This document shows positions 46,311-58,415 of a stretch of DNA of 64,000 nt, piece after piece. The stretch spans positions 93,294,753 to 93,358,752 of the forward strand of contig CM046000.1 in the NCBI GenBank assembly GCA_025175895.1. Direction: 5' to 3'. The translations under genes were made by a program, and so were the position numbers. Source of the stretch: Wurfbainia villosa. Its lineage: Eukaryota; Streptophyta; Magnoliopsida; Zingiberales; Zingiberaceae. Every line of letters begins with the position of its first letter. Position 1 is the first letter of the stretch. Under the pieces are notes generated by a model. That model searched no databases. It worked only from the letters and a program-made list of their open reading frames with translations, and had not been told where the DNA came from.

Positions 46311-49260
46311 CATATATGTAATGACATACATGGGCTAAGGAATAGAAGAAGACTCGTCAAGGGAGAGTCAAATTTGCGTGTTGGGAATGGAGCAAAGGTT
46401 GCTGCAGTCGCCATTGGAATGCATTTGTTGAAACTCCCTACAGGACTTGTCTTAGAACTGGACAATTGCTTTTATGTTCCTTCGTTGATAAAGAACATCA
46501 TTTCTATTTCTTGTTTAAATAGAAATGGGTACCATTTGACTTTTAGTAACAATTGTTGTTACATAACTTTGAATGGAGTTCTTTATTGGACTGGAACTTT
46601 AAGCAATGGTGTTTATACGTTGGACGTATCCAGTGACATCTTCAATATCGAAGCGAGCAACACGCGTGCTCAAAAGGATAATCAAATAGACTCCTATATG
46701 TGGCATTGTCGTCTTGGCCATGTAAGCAAGAAACGCATGTCCGAATTACACAAATGTGGAATTTTGGAATCGTTTGAATTGGATTCATACGATACATGTG
46801 AATCATGCTTAAAAGGCAAGATGACTAAGTTACCTTTTACTGGAAAAGGTGAACGAGTGGGAGAGTTACTAGGTCTAATACATACTGATGTATGTGGACC
46901 TATGTCAACTCAAGCTTTAGGAGGCTATAGCTACTTCATTATCTTCACCGATGATCACTCACGGTTTGGGTATGTGTTCTTGATGAAACACAAGTCTGAA
47001 GCCTTTGAAAGGTTCAAAGAATTCAGAAATGAAGTAGAGAAACAACATGACAAGAGTATTAAAATACTTCGATCGGATCGAGGTAGTGAATACTTAAGTC
47101 AAGAGTTTCTTGATTATCTAAGAGACAATGGCATATTGTCTCAATGGACTCCGCCATATACACCACAGCATAATGGTGTATCTGAGAGGCGCAACCAGAC
47201 CTTGTTGGACATGGTCAGGTCAATGATGAATCATGCGACTCTTCCCAAGTCCTTTTGGGGTTATGCACTTCAGACAGCTGTTTACTTGTTAAACAGAATG
47301 CCTACCAAGGTAGTCTCAACTACTCCATATAAGATATGGAATAGTAAGAAACCTCATGTATCTTACTTGAAGATATGGGGTTGTCCTGCTTATGTGAAGC
47401 GGACTGTATCAGACAAATTGGATGCTAAGTCTGATAAATGTCTATTTATTGGATACCCTAAGGAAACAAGGGGTTAACAATTCTATCATCCTGTGGAACA
47501 AAAGGTGTTTGTTTCAAGGCATGCTGTGTTTCTAGAGAAAGAGTTTCTCTTGCAAGAAAACAGTGGGAGTGTCATCGAGCTTGAGGAGGCTCGAGAGACT
47601 CAAATAGACATTGATGAGATACCTGGTGAAGCACAACAGCCGACAACTCATAGTGATGAGCAATCGGCTGGACCTATTGTAACAACACATCTTCGTAGAT
47701 CTGGTAGAAAACGCAATATTCCTGAGAGATATGGATTTCTCGTAAGTGAATCGAACGACGTGTTACTCATTGATGATGAGGAGCCTACCAGTTATGAAGA
47801 AGTGCTGACAAGTTCAGAAAGGGATAAGTGGCTTGGTGCCATGAAGTCGGAAATGGATTCCATGTATGAAAACCAAGTTTGGAACTTGGTTGACCCACCT
47901 GAAGGGATAAAGCCTATAGGGTGCAAGTGGGTTTTCAAGAAGAAAACCGACATGGATGGTAATGTGATTACCTATAAGGCTAGATTGGTGGTGAAAGGAT
48001 ATCGTCAAAAACAAGGTGTTGATTATGACGAAACCTATTCGCCTGTAGCTATGCTTAAATCCATTCGGATGCTCCTGGCCATAGCAGCTCATTATGATTA
48101 TGAGATATGGCAGATGGATGTGAAAACAGCTTTCCTTAATGGAAACCTGCTCGAGGACGTGTATATGATACAGCCTGAGGGTTTCACATCAGTTGATAAG
48201 ACCAAGGTATACAAATTGCGACGGTCCATATATGGATTGAAGCAAGCATCCAGGAGCTGGAATATCCGTTTTGGTGAGACAATCAAAAAGTTTGATTTCT
48301 CACAAAATTCAGACGAACCTTGTGTGTACAAGAAGGTTAGTGGGAGTGCAGTCGTGTTCCTAGTATTGTATGTCGATGACATATTACTTATAGGAAATGA
48401 TGTTTCAATCTTACAGTCAGTGAAGGTTTGGTTATCCAAGACATTCTCCATGAAAGACCTGAGAGAAGCAACCTACATCCTCGGGATTAAGATCTATAGA
48501 GATAGATTGAAATGGTTGCTTGGTCTTTCGCAGTCTACATATATAGACCGAGTGCTAAAGAGGTTTAGCATGTCGGAATCCAAGAAAGGTTACTTACCCA
48601 TCAGGCATGGGGTACACCTTTCGAAGTCTATGTGTCCGCGCACAGAAGACGAGAGGATTTGCATGAGTAAGATTCCCTATGCATCCGCAATAGGATCTAT
48701 CATGTATGCTATGTTATGTACGAGGCCCGATGTATCGTATGCTCTGAGTGTCACGAGCAGATACCAGTCTGATCCAGGAATGGATCATTGGGTGGCTGTT
48801 AAGACGATCCTTAAGTACTTAAGAAGAACTAAGGATGTGTTCCTAATATATGGAGAAGGGTACATGGTGATATGTGGGTATACGGATGCCAACTCCAGAC
48901 AGACAAGGATGATTCCATGTCTCAGTCTGGGTATGTATTCACCTAGAATGGAGGTGCAATAAGTTGGAAAGGTTCCAAGCTTGACACTATAGCGGATTCT
49001 GCCACTAAGGCAGAATACGTTGCAGCTTTGGAAGTAGCAAAGGAAGCGGTTTGGATCAAGAAGTTCATCTATTAACTTGATGTGGTCTCATCAATGATCC
49101 AAACATGTGCTTCGCCGCTATCATCTTATCAAAGAGATCATCAGTAGGAACGAAATACAAATCGAGAAAATTCCCACTGAAAGGAACTTAGCGGATCCTT
49201 TGACTAAAGCATTACCTCAAAGTAAGTTTAAGGGTCATGTTAGTGCTTATGGTATTGGAT
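46311..49260 (+). pseudogene. pol: E4 pol, almost continuous frame, damaged RNase H
   Basis: Same frame as gag from 45762. It is open 46374-47477 and 47493-48962. Domains: protease tail; GAG-pre-integrase (WHCRLGHVSKKRMSEL, about 46698); integrase core with HTDVCGPMST, SDRGSEYL and NGVSERRNQTLL, which includes the expected D, D and E positions; reverse transcriptase (KPIGCKWVFKKKTDMDG about 47910, QMDVKTAFLNG about 48110, catalytic YVDD 48369-48380); RNase H. A TAA at 47475 replaces TAC. A frame change lies near 48890. A 74-base deletion at 49086/49087, between GGT repeats, removes the RNase H DNNGA segment. The polyprotein would normally be cut by its protease and act inside cytoplasmic particles, then in the nucleus. 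Confidence 0.92.
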
Positions 49261-49279
49261 ACCGTAGCGATTGGCATTA

Positions 49280-49294
49280 GGCCAAGTGGGAGTC
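49280..49294 (+). other. E4 polypurine tract
   Basis: GGCCAAGTGGGAGTC directly before TGTTAG of the 3' LTR. Confidence 0.88.
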
Positions 49295-51521
49295 TGTTAG
49301 TAATATATGAGAGATGTCCTAAGGCAATCGCCTTATGTATGAACCATTTATATGATAAATGAAGATTCATTATTTGAGTATACATGTTTCATGTATTTGA
49401 TTGGATCTTAAACTCATTTACTGAATGTCCACGATGCGATTCACAGCATGAGAAAATTTGTGATTGGATCACAACTAGTGAGTATCTCTACATGTGTAAT
49501 TGTGATGTATCGGAATTATCCCTAGTCGATGAATTGATGAATTTGGACACCATCAATTCTGTCGAGACTAGCACGAGGTATACTCCTTGGTGTATCCAAG
49601 CAGCTGATTCTCACTGGTTGGAGACATTGTGATGTCCGGAGTTGATCGTGGATGCTAGTTATGGTAACTAGTTCATTGGAGTGACTAGCCGTAAGACTTC
49701 ATATGGTTCTCTGCATATATAGATATGTCAATGAAGTTCTTACTGTATCTTAAGTGTGATGTTCCTTTGACTTGCGGTATTCAAGTCATCTTGATCATGG
49801 AGACTTATGCTTTGACATCTTAAGCAAACATCTCTAAGGAGATGTGGACTCGGGATGATTGGGTATAAGTCGAAGTGATCGAAGGTGTTTGAATAGCCTA
49901 TAAAGGATTCACCACTCCTTGCAAGGAGATGTATACCCATGGCCTCTCGTCGGATTGTTACTAAAGTCTTTGGCCAAAGCATTACATGTTTAGAGTAAGG
50001 TACTCTTCGATACATGTGCAGTAACTAGAATCCGTAGGACGAGGAAATGATACTTGGGCTAGGTGTGACGTAGTCAGCCTAGTGGGGACTGACACAATAG
50101 ACCATGTCCTGAACCAAGTGGGTATAAGGCGAGTGAAGGGAATGGGGCACGAATCATTCGAGCTGCTGAAGGGTTTCAGAAATAGTTCTGGATCAACCGT
50201 TGATCTTTTCGGTTAATTGGGGATCATGATGTACTACTAGGTGCCACTCATGATCGTTCTATAATTAATGGTTAATTATAGACGGCCAACATAAACCGAG
50301 AACCTATTTGGTCACACGCACAATGAGCGTAATCCAAAGGATTTAAAACGAGCTTGAGAATGGGATTCTCAGACCGAGAGAAACTAGGTTTGGTTGGACC
50401 AAACATAAAGCGAGCATGAAATCGTTTCAGTCGCAATGGAAGCGTGGATGGGCTGAGTCTTATGAAGACGTAATGGATGAACCAAAATGGTTTGGTTCTA
50501 ATCCAATGGAGGAGAATAAACCAAAGGGTTTGGTTTATTTTAAACAAATGAACCAAAAGTTGATTCGGTTCGTTTTAACTTAAAATAAACCATCATGGTT
50601 CGGTTTATTTTAACTTATCTTAATGGAGCAGGTTAACGGGCCTAATGGTTATGATCCAATAACCATTAAGAGAATTAGTTCTCTATAAAAGAGGGCTTAA
50701 GGAATAATTAAGCCATAATCCACAACCCTAAGTGGCCGCCCACCTCTCCTTGGAGAAATTCGGAGTCAACTCTCCTCCTCCTTGCCGCCGCCCACCTTGA
50801 GGCTCCAACCGGTGTCCAGAAGGTGCTGACCTTCCCCCTCGCCGGCGTCGAGCTGCTGCCGGTTAGTGCTCCGGTGATCTCCTTCAAGTTTGGCATCAAG
50901 GTGAGCTCTATCTCCCTTGGTTGGCCGGCGCCTATCACCTCCACCAAAGTTGTCCAGTTTTCTGGACAGCTTGTTCTCCTCTCGTCGGAGTGTCGTTTGG
51001 ACGATGGTTAGAGCTCCGACAGCGGCTAACTTACCGGGGATTCGATCTCCGGTAATCCTCTGAGGTGGAGGACGAAGGATTCATCAATTGGTTGACGAAT
51101 ACCTCTCCGGAGAAGTGAGTTTTGAGAACTCGTATTAGGATCCGAATTTGGATTCGGATCGTGATCATCTCTCGATCACGTCGTCTTCAACACGAGGCTA
51201 GTAACCCGTACGAAGACGAAGCTCCTGGCTTAGCGAAGTCATCCCGAGGAACTCGGCGTGGATACGGATAGAGACGATTCTAGCGAGGATCATTCCGGTT
51301 GATGTCGTTCCCGCTACACGTCATACGAAAGGTATAACGTAGATAAATTTCTTTTTATTGCAAATTTAAATTTACGGTTTTGTCTACACTTGTTGTAATA
51401 TGCATGCGTGTGTTGTGTGTGTTATAATAAATGTAGATTTATTATTTTTATTGCTTCCGCTGTGTTCATCTTTGCGAAACGTGATCGAACACACACACGT
51501 CGCGGTGCCGGAAACCCAACA
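49295..51521 (+). repeat. E4 3' LTR
   Basis: 2227 bases, the partner of 42089-44310, ending CCCAACA directly before target duplication AAACC. Confidence 0.96.
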
Positions 51522-52062
51522 AAACCACATTACTAGATTCATACAAACTAGCTATAATTCTCGTGGGACAAGATCCACATCATACTACGCCTTAAGTTAG
51601 CTTTAGCTAAATCGTCCAAGACTTAGTATGATCGGTAGGTAACAAATTACCAATTACATCTCTATGCAACTCTTGTTTATAGGATCAAGATCCACATTTA
51701 CAAAAGACCTTGAGTTAGCTTTGGCTAAATCACCCAAGATTTAGTGTAAATGCAATCTTATCCTATCTTTCCAACGGTTGGAATATGCTTATAGTTTTAC
51801 TCGATCCAATTGAGTTAACTAGTTTTACTCAATCTAATTGAGCTTATTCTCACCCAAGCTGTGATAGGCAGGACCAAGATTGTCCCTCCGCACCCTACCA
51901 AGATAATATGCGTTGCTCTGCTTTGGCATATTCAACAACAACAAATGATCGAGGTAGTGATGGGTATCAAAACTTGGTAGGCATTTTCGAGTTGATTTGA
52001 TTAAGATCTAGTCTAATCGTGAATGTGTATCATATACACATTAAGGCCTTAATTACTCTACA

Positions 52063-52187
52063 CTAGCATTCATCACATACACACAAGAAAAATAACTAGC
52101 ATGCATCATATACATACAAGCAAAATATCCTAGCATGTATCATATACATATAAGCAAAATTTACTAGCATGCATCACATACATACAA

Positions 52188-52190
<3 letters not shown>
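52063..52190. repeat. Tandem repeat, four units of 33-34 bases
   Basis: Units start CTAGCATNCATCA at 52063, 52096, 52130 and 52164, the last partial. Each ends in ACA-AGCAAAAT-like sequence and the last runs into the TA microsatellite. Confidence 0.85.

Positions 52191-52262
<72 letters not shown>
52191..52262. repeat. (TA)36 microsatellite
   Basis: 72 uninterrupted bases of TA. Exact length in an assembly is uncertain for such a run. Confidence 0.97.
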
Positions 52263-52265
<3 letters not shown>

Positions 52266-53043
52266 TGTGATGAGGTCATGGCCCTACTAAGATCTTCTCA
52301 AGCCAATGAGAAGATCGGACAGTCAACCTAGGGTTAGCGGCTTCTCCAAGCACCTCCTTTGACCGCCATATGTCGTCGGCACCCTCCTCGTAACTCCGTC
52401 TACTAGTGGACCTTCCACCGCTCCATTTTTATACATTACAAACATAAAACTTGAGTTACATTCGAGTCTAAAACTATTTACAACTGGAATATTAAAAAGA
52501 GAGGCACGACGCACAGGTCGCATACATTATACAACATGCACAACACAAAAACGGCGGGCAAGCCGTATTATGAATTACAATATATTTATCCAATCACATT
52601 GGGTTTCTTGGGCCATGACCATCACAGTATTATACATAATTCTAGATTATGTATTTTACATAAATTTCTATATTTTTTCCTTTTTTTTAATTTTTATGAG
52701 TCACATCTCCATAACGGTCCCGCTAACCGATTTTCGGGCACGATCGCGGGACAATGTCCCTTTCGGGGTTAGGGGCAGCACCCCTACTCACAAAATTAAT
52801 CTTGCGAGTGTCGCATCTTGATCTTACAGTGACTTAAGTCACTGTTCCAAAAATCTAAAGCGAGAATTCACCATTCCTGAGAGTTTTTCTCAGTGGTTGA
52901 AGCCTACAAGTGTCCCAACACTTGTTGCTTCAACTCTTCGAGAAAAATACCCAAAAAAACTATAAAAATAGGAAATTTATAGAAACTTATAGATCTATAA
53001 TTTTTATATCTAATACAAAAACTATAAAACTAAAACACAAACA

Positions 53044-54130
53044 TGTTGGTGCAGTAGGCACCTAAGTCGAACCTGAGTTTTGATTATAGCAAACGATACA
53101 AAGTTAAACTTATGTCGTTATCTCACGAGCTGAATCGAGTGTGCAGAAGATTGCTAAAGCTGGAGCTGAAGGCTAGTGACACCCGGAGGAAGTCGGGTGG
53201 TCGGGCGACACTCGAGTGACTTCGGAGGGAGCCGAAGGAATCGAGTGGAAGGCTGGAAGCAAAAGCGACATGGTAAGTATCGAGGTAAGCTCGTGTGTGC
53301 GAGCGTAAGTGAGGTCGTATCCTCCTTACGGGGATGGTCTTAAGCGTAGATCTGACAAAAGACATCCCATCGATGGTCTAGGTCGAGATCGGACGGTCGA
53401 AGGCCGTCGAAATAATATTTTCTTTAGGACTAACTTTGCGCCTTCATCGACGTATCTCGCTTCGGCCTCAAGACTGATCGATGCTACCATCAGTCGACTG
53501 ATGATGGCCATCAGTCGACTGATGGTCAATGATCAACTTCGAGGAGTCAAGGCTTATCACCCCATTTCAAGGAGGTTTTGTGTCCATTTGTGATTGGTTG
53601 AAGACTCATTCGATGAGGGGCTCAAAGGCTATAAAAGGAGGGCTTGTCTTAGGGTTTTTCATCAATTAAAAAGGCTTCCAAGTGCTTCCGATATGCTCCG
53701 ACTCTCCGACATCCCTACGACGAAGCGCTGCCGAGACGACGACTAGAGCTTCAACCTCCAACCTTTGAAGTCGTCGGTAACGAAAGTTTAAATTGTATTT
53801 CAGTTTATTTTTTAGTAAAGCTTTCATTATAACGAGGAGAGGGGGAGTGTCCCTCTACCTCGAGCTTTTGTCATTTTGTATATCCATCTAACTCCTACCT
53901 TCAACGAGGAGGAGTTCTTTAGTAGTTTGCCCTCCGTACGTGGTCAAGGACCACTAGGGCCTTGGAGTAGTAGCCTTCGGCTACGAACAAAGTAAAACCC
54001 TTGTGTCTATTGTCTCGCTTGTTTTGTTTTTATCTTCCGCTGTGTCTACTCGCATTTTAACGAACGATTTTGAACGAAAAATTTCTATCGCTATTCACCC
54101 CCCCCCTCTAGCAATCCGCTCGATCCAACA
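53044..54130 (+). repeat. S2 5' LTR
   Basis: 1087 bases from TGTTGGTGCAGTAGGC to GATCCAACA. It has two CAGTCGACTG palindromes (53491-53500 and 53512-53521), a TATAAAAG at 53621-53628, and a C-run before the end. Confidence 0.95.
53621..53628 (+). promoter_or_regulatory. S2 LTR TATA box
   Basis: TATAAAAG in GGC-TATAAAAG-GAGGGC. It is repeated in the 3' LTR near 61412-61419. RNA start inferred about 30 bases on. Confidence 0.7.
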
Positions 54131-54132
54131 AT

Positions 54133-54145
54133 TGGTATCAGAGCC
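54133..54145 (+). other. S2 primer-binding site (initiator tRNA-Met)
   Basis: TGGTATCAGAGCC, two bases after the LTR. Confidence 0.95.
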
Positions 54146-54626
54146 GGGGGCGCTCAGATTCGGTGCAACCACCAATCGAGCAATTTTCTTTTCGTATTTA
54201 TTGTTTTAAGATTTCTCCCACACTACTAATCCAAGACCAAGTCTTGGTACATAGTTTTTGGTTGTGTTTTTTGCAAGTACTAATCGCCTTTGGAGTACCT
54301 CACGATCAAACGAGCATAACCTTTGCTACAAGGGGACTCACGAAACGATCTACCCACCAAATCGAAGATCTCTGAGAGATCTACACTTCTTATTGGGGTT
54401 TACCCCCGTAACAAGCTATTTTCATCCTCAAAAATCGACGTTTAGTAGCCTTTCGGGGACATCAAAGGTTGTGAGTACTTACTTTTTATTTAGTTTCTTA
54501 TTTCTTTGCTTAACTTTCTATTTCTCGTTTGTTTCTTTTTATTTCCTGCACCACTAATCCAAGGCGAAGTCTTGGAACCTTTTTTCGTATTTTTTGTATT
54601 TTTTTTGTGCAAGGTTTTCCTTCCAA
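54146..54626 (+). other. S2 leader with a duplicated hairpin
   Basis: 480 bases upstream of gag. CCAAGAC-CAA-GTCTTGG (54231-54247) recurs as CCAAGGC-GAA-GTCTTGG (54559-54575), both preceded by CACTAATC-like sequence. The change still allows a G-U pair. No gene is seen. Confidence 0.75.
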
Positions 54627-56261
54627 ATGGCCCATCTCGAGGGTTTTAGCACCGTCCGACCTCCGTTTTACAATGGAGATGACTTCCGTTATTGGAAGGG
54701 TCGGATGGAATGCTTTCTTAAAACCCAAATAGAGATGTGGATCATAATCCAAACGGGATTCACACTTCCGACTAACGAAGTGGGTGAATCCTTGGATTAT
54801 GACTAATGGACCATTGCGACAAAAAGACAAGTCGAAGCCGACGCTAAGGCAACTCAAATCCTTCAATGCGGCCTATCCAAGGAGGAGCTAAATCGCGTCG
54901 GCCCCTTCATAAGCGCAAAGGATCTTTGGACAAAACTAGTGGAGCTACACGAAGGGACCGATGAAGCCAAGGTATGTAAGCGTGATCTTCTATTCAATAA
55001 ACTATATAACCTAAAAATGCAGGAACACGAGTCCGCGACGCAACTTCATGCCCGTGTCTAAGACATAGTCAACAACCTACACGCAATCGGGCAAAAGGTC
55101 GAAAATCGTGACCTTATAAGGTATGTTCTAAACTCTTTTCCGAGGACTACCTTGTGGGCATCCATGGTCGATGCCTACAAGGTCTCCAAGGATCTTTCTA
55201 AACTTAGGTTAGATGAACTTTTTTCTGATTTCGAACTTCATGAGCAATCTAACTCGTAACCCGAGAAGGGTATAGCACTTTTTGCAGGTTCGAGGAAGAA
55301 AACCGCAAGCAAGCCACCCCCGAAGGAAGAAGAGGATGAGTCGGATTCGGAGGTCGACTCGGAAATGGAAGCTGAACTAGTCAACCTAGTTCGGAGGATA
55401 GTCAAGGGCTGAAAACAAGTCGTCACTCAACCCAACGAAAATAAGCCTAAAAGTTCAAACATAAGATGTTATGAATGCAACATGTTTAGACACAATAAGT
55501 ACGAGTGCCCAAAACTCAAGAGCAAGGCACCAAAACATAAAAAGGCACTCAACGCTACTTGGGAAGAAGCCTCCGAGGAAGAAGACAACGATCGAGTCCT
55601 TATGGCTAAACCGGTGGAATCGGAGACGGAGTCAGAATCGGAACCAGAATCAGAAACCGAAGACGAGTCGGACTACGAAACACTATTCAAGACAAGCCAC
55701 GGATACGCATCCGGTTCAAAAGATACACTCAAGGTAAGTCGGTCTCTTATTACTACTCTTTATAGTGCAATTAAGTTTTTAAATAAAAAGTTAGCTAAGT
55801 CCGAGTCCAAGGTCGAGACCCTGGTTGAGGAAGTTAAACTCCTCAAACACGAGGTCTCCCTAACCTCTTCGACTAGTCGAGTTCAAGAGGACTCAACTCG
55901 AGTTGAAAAACTCGAAGTTGAGAACTCACTCTTGAAAAGTCAAGTCGAAGATCTTAGGAATACGTTGGAAAGGTTTACTTTGGGATCCAAAGGACTTGAC
56001 CTCCTACTTGGATCGCAAAGGGCCGTGTACAACAAGGCCGGGCTAGGGTTTAGCTCAAACACGACCAATAAGTCATATATGTCAATCGTAAGTAGACATA
56101 AAAAACGTGTCCAAGCATGGGTCCCTAAGACCACCTTGATTTCAAACTTAGGATCAAACCAGTACTGGGTTCCCAAGGACCAAATCCACTATGTGGAGAG
56201 ACCGAATCGATTCAACGGTCCAGGGGGAGCTAGTACGAAATTTTTTTGGGTTTTAACTTAG
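54627..56261 (+). pseudogene. gag: S2 gag, one frame with four nonsense codons
   Basis: The ATG at 54627 begins MAHLEGFSTVRPPFYNGDDF, the usual plant copia gag start. One frame runs 545 codons to 56261. Domains: gag core with FRYWKGRMECFL and KDLWTKLVELHEGT (residues about 20-220); an acidic stretch; the zinc knuckle CYECNMFRHNKYEC (about residues 282-295, GH changed to RH); a Glu/Ser-rich acidic segment; a coiled coil (about 370-450); and C-terminal LLGSQRAVYNKAGLGF. In-frame stops lie at about 54804, 55059, 55257 and 55410. Each fits a single C-to-T change (CAA to TAA or CGA to TGA). Length is typical of SIRE gag. Confidence 0.92.
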
Positions 56262-56840
56262 AAATTGCATGCTTAGGTTTTTATTTAGTTTGATTTTCCT
56301 TTTTAGAATGGTTAGATAAGACTATAACTCATCAATACTTGATAACATAGTACCAGGATGCGGCGAGATGATAGTACGCTAGGAAAGCGGAGTCTTGTGT
56401 ATTCGGGCTAGATAAGGCGTATCTAGTTCGGTGCACTTGACCGAGCGGAACTAGCTGAAGCTACCTCGCTGTATCCTAGACTAGTTAGACCAGGAAGTGG
56501 TCTTAGGTGAGTCAAGTCTCTATTTTCTTGAAAATGGCTTTGTCTAAGGAAGTGGTCGTTGTTCCGATCAAAGAAGGCCTCTGTGCCTCGCCACAACCTG
56601 GAAGCCATGATCTTGAAAAGGTGACTTGATGAGCCTAAGGTCAAATCCGAATCTAACGCAAGGTTGACAAGTGTTTAAGTCATTAAACTTAATTCAACTA
56701 AAAAATTGGAAGTCATCTCACAAGAACATATAGGATTAACATGTTTGATCATATAGACATGGGTGAGATGATTTAGGTTAATAATCTTCAACCAATTTTT
56801 AATAAATCCAATATCCGATCCAACTACCTTGCGTGTAGGA
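56262..56840 (+). other. S2 gag-to-protease spacer
   Basis: About 580 bases with no open gene. It includes sequence around 56400-56640 with no recognised coding similarity and TCTCACAAGAACATATAGG (near 56714). That resembles TCTCACAACACATAGGA near 60015 in the 3' non-coding region, so the two spacers may share a repeat. Confidence 0.6.
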
Positions 56841-58415
56841 TCAATGGATGTTGGACAGAGGTTGCTCCCGACACATGACCGGGGATCAACTCAAGTTTTC
56901 GAAGCTTTGATTCAAACGACAAGGATCGGTAGCCTTCGGAAATAACAGCAAGCTCAAAATCATCGGATCAGGTGATATTGAGCTCAATTCAAATTTTGTT
57001 ATTCAAAATGCTTTATTAGTAGAAAATTTTCAATATAATTTACTTAGTGTAAGCCAATTGTATGATAATAACTATAAGGTCATATTTCTAGAAAATGAAT
57101 GCGTAATTAATACAAACGAAACCTCTAAAACAATTCTTAAAGGGACTAGAAATAACAACATTTACACTATCAACTTAACTAACTCCTCAACTAAGTGTCT
57201 TATGACACGACAAGAGGAATCGTGGTTGTGGCACCGACGACTCGGTCACTCACACCCAAGACTCATCCACAAGATGAGTCAGAGTGATTTAGTCAGAGGT
57301 TTGCCTAACCTCAACAACTTGGATAATAAAATATGTAATGCTTGTCAACAAGGTAAACAATCTAGGACACAACATCAACTAACTAGTCAAGAATGAACCA
57401 AAAGTGTGCTTGAGCTCCTACACATGGATCTATTTGATTAACACAGAGCTAAGTCACTTAACGGAAGTAAATTCTGCTTAGTCGATGACTATTCTAGATT
57501 TACTTGGGTTAGGTTCATCAAACACAAAAATGATACCTAGATCAATTAATCAATCTATTTAAGTTAATAGAAAATTAACAAAGCATTAAAATCAAAAGAC
57601 TTAGGGATCATGGTGGTGAATTAAAACCATAGGTTTACTGAGTCTGTAACCTAAATGGATACCACCACGAGTTCTCTTGCCCTAGAACTCCACAACAAAA
57701 TGGCCTAGTAGAACGCAAAAATAGAACCCTACAAGAAGTCGCTAGGACAATGTTAAATGAGTATAACCTACCCGATAGGTTTTGGGCGGAAGCCGTGAGT
57801 ACGACATGCTATGTCCAAAATAGAATCCTTATGGTAAAGAGGCACCTTAAGACCTCATACGAGATTTATCACGATAAAATACCTAACATCAAGTACTTTA
57901 GGGTATTTGGATGTAAGGTACATATCCTAAACACTAAGGATTACCTAGGGAAATTTACATCCAAAACCAAGATCGGAATCTTTCTAGGATACTCGACTAC
58001 AAGCAGAGCTTATAGAGTATATAACCACGACACCCTTAGAGTCGAGGAGACTATCAATGTAGTATTTGATGAAGGACACGAACCTACAAAACCCCCGGCA
58101 ACCCCAATTAGCGAGCCGACTCATACTAGACCTAACTCTAATTCGGAGATCAGGTTTAGTGTTAATCCTAACCTAAGTCAACCAAGTCACTCTATCGACC
58201 AAGTGATAGATGACTCCAACCAAACTAGAACTCAAACAAGCCATCCTATGGATCAAGTTGTAGACTCAAACCCAAATCCAACTAGGACCCAAACGAATCA
58301 TCCTATCGACCAAGTGATAGGTGATCCAAGTCTAGGAGTTCGAACTAGAGCCTCAGACAGAAACCTTAGTCAAATATCTTTGATTTCTAAAATTGAACCC
58401 AAAACTATTGACTAA
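56841..58415 (+). pseudogene. pol: S2 protease and integrase, broken
   Basis: A protease trace reads WMLDRGCSRHMTGDQ (from 56845), with the active-site Ser of DSG changed to Arg. GAG-pre-integrase is at 57058-57396 (WLWHRRLGHSHPRLIHKMSQ, CNACQQGKQ). The integrase core 57397-57750 is full of stops and small losses, with traces such as VDDYSRFTWVRF and TPQQNGLVERKNRTLQEVAR. An open frame 57750-58415 covers the end of the integrase and the linker, in which an 18-19-residue unit is repeated three times (58185-58352). At 58413 a TAA breaks the link to reverse transcriptase. Confidence 0.87.

Larger units (their letters stand above)
42089..51521 (+). mobile_element. E4: Ty1/copia family A retrotransposon, best preserved
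   Basis: 9433 bases, from TGTTAGTAATATATGAG to GGAAACCCAACA, with exact target duplications AAACC at 42084-42088 and 51522-51526. LTRs of 2222 and 2227 bases are very similar throughout, so insertion is relatively recent. It has a perfect primer-binding site and polypurine tract. The gag-pol frame is broken by two nonsense codons, an N-terminal frame change, and a 74-base deletion in RNase H. It lies in the M1 leader. Confidence 0.97.
51527..53043 (-). other. M1 leader, central piece
   Basis: About 1.5 kb of the M1 leader between the E4 and S2 insertions, with no supported gene. It has an imperfect direct repeat (CAAGATCCACAT...GTTAGCTTT-GCTAAATC at about 51570-51622 and 51684-51745), a tandem repeat, and a long TA run. 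The open frames 52536-52821 show no domain. The last five bases, AAACA, are the S2 target duplication. Confidence 0.75.

Noticed and set aside
47814..48451. Minus-strand open frames opposite E4 reverse transcriptase
   Set aside because: They are the complement of conserved pol codons and recur wherever pol is present.
52063..52190. CRISPR-like array
   Set aside because: Direct tandem units without spacers in plant DNA. It is a minisatellite.
52536..52821. Overlapping plus-strand frames of 78 and 83 codons in the M1 leader
   Set aside because: AT-rich, no domain, and antisense to the leader of M1.
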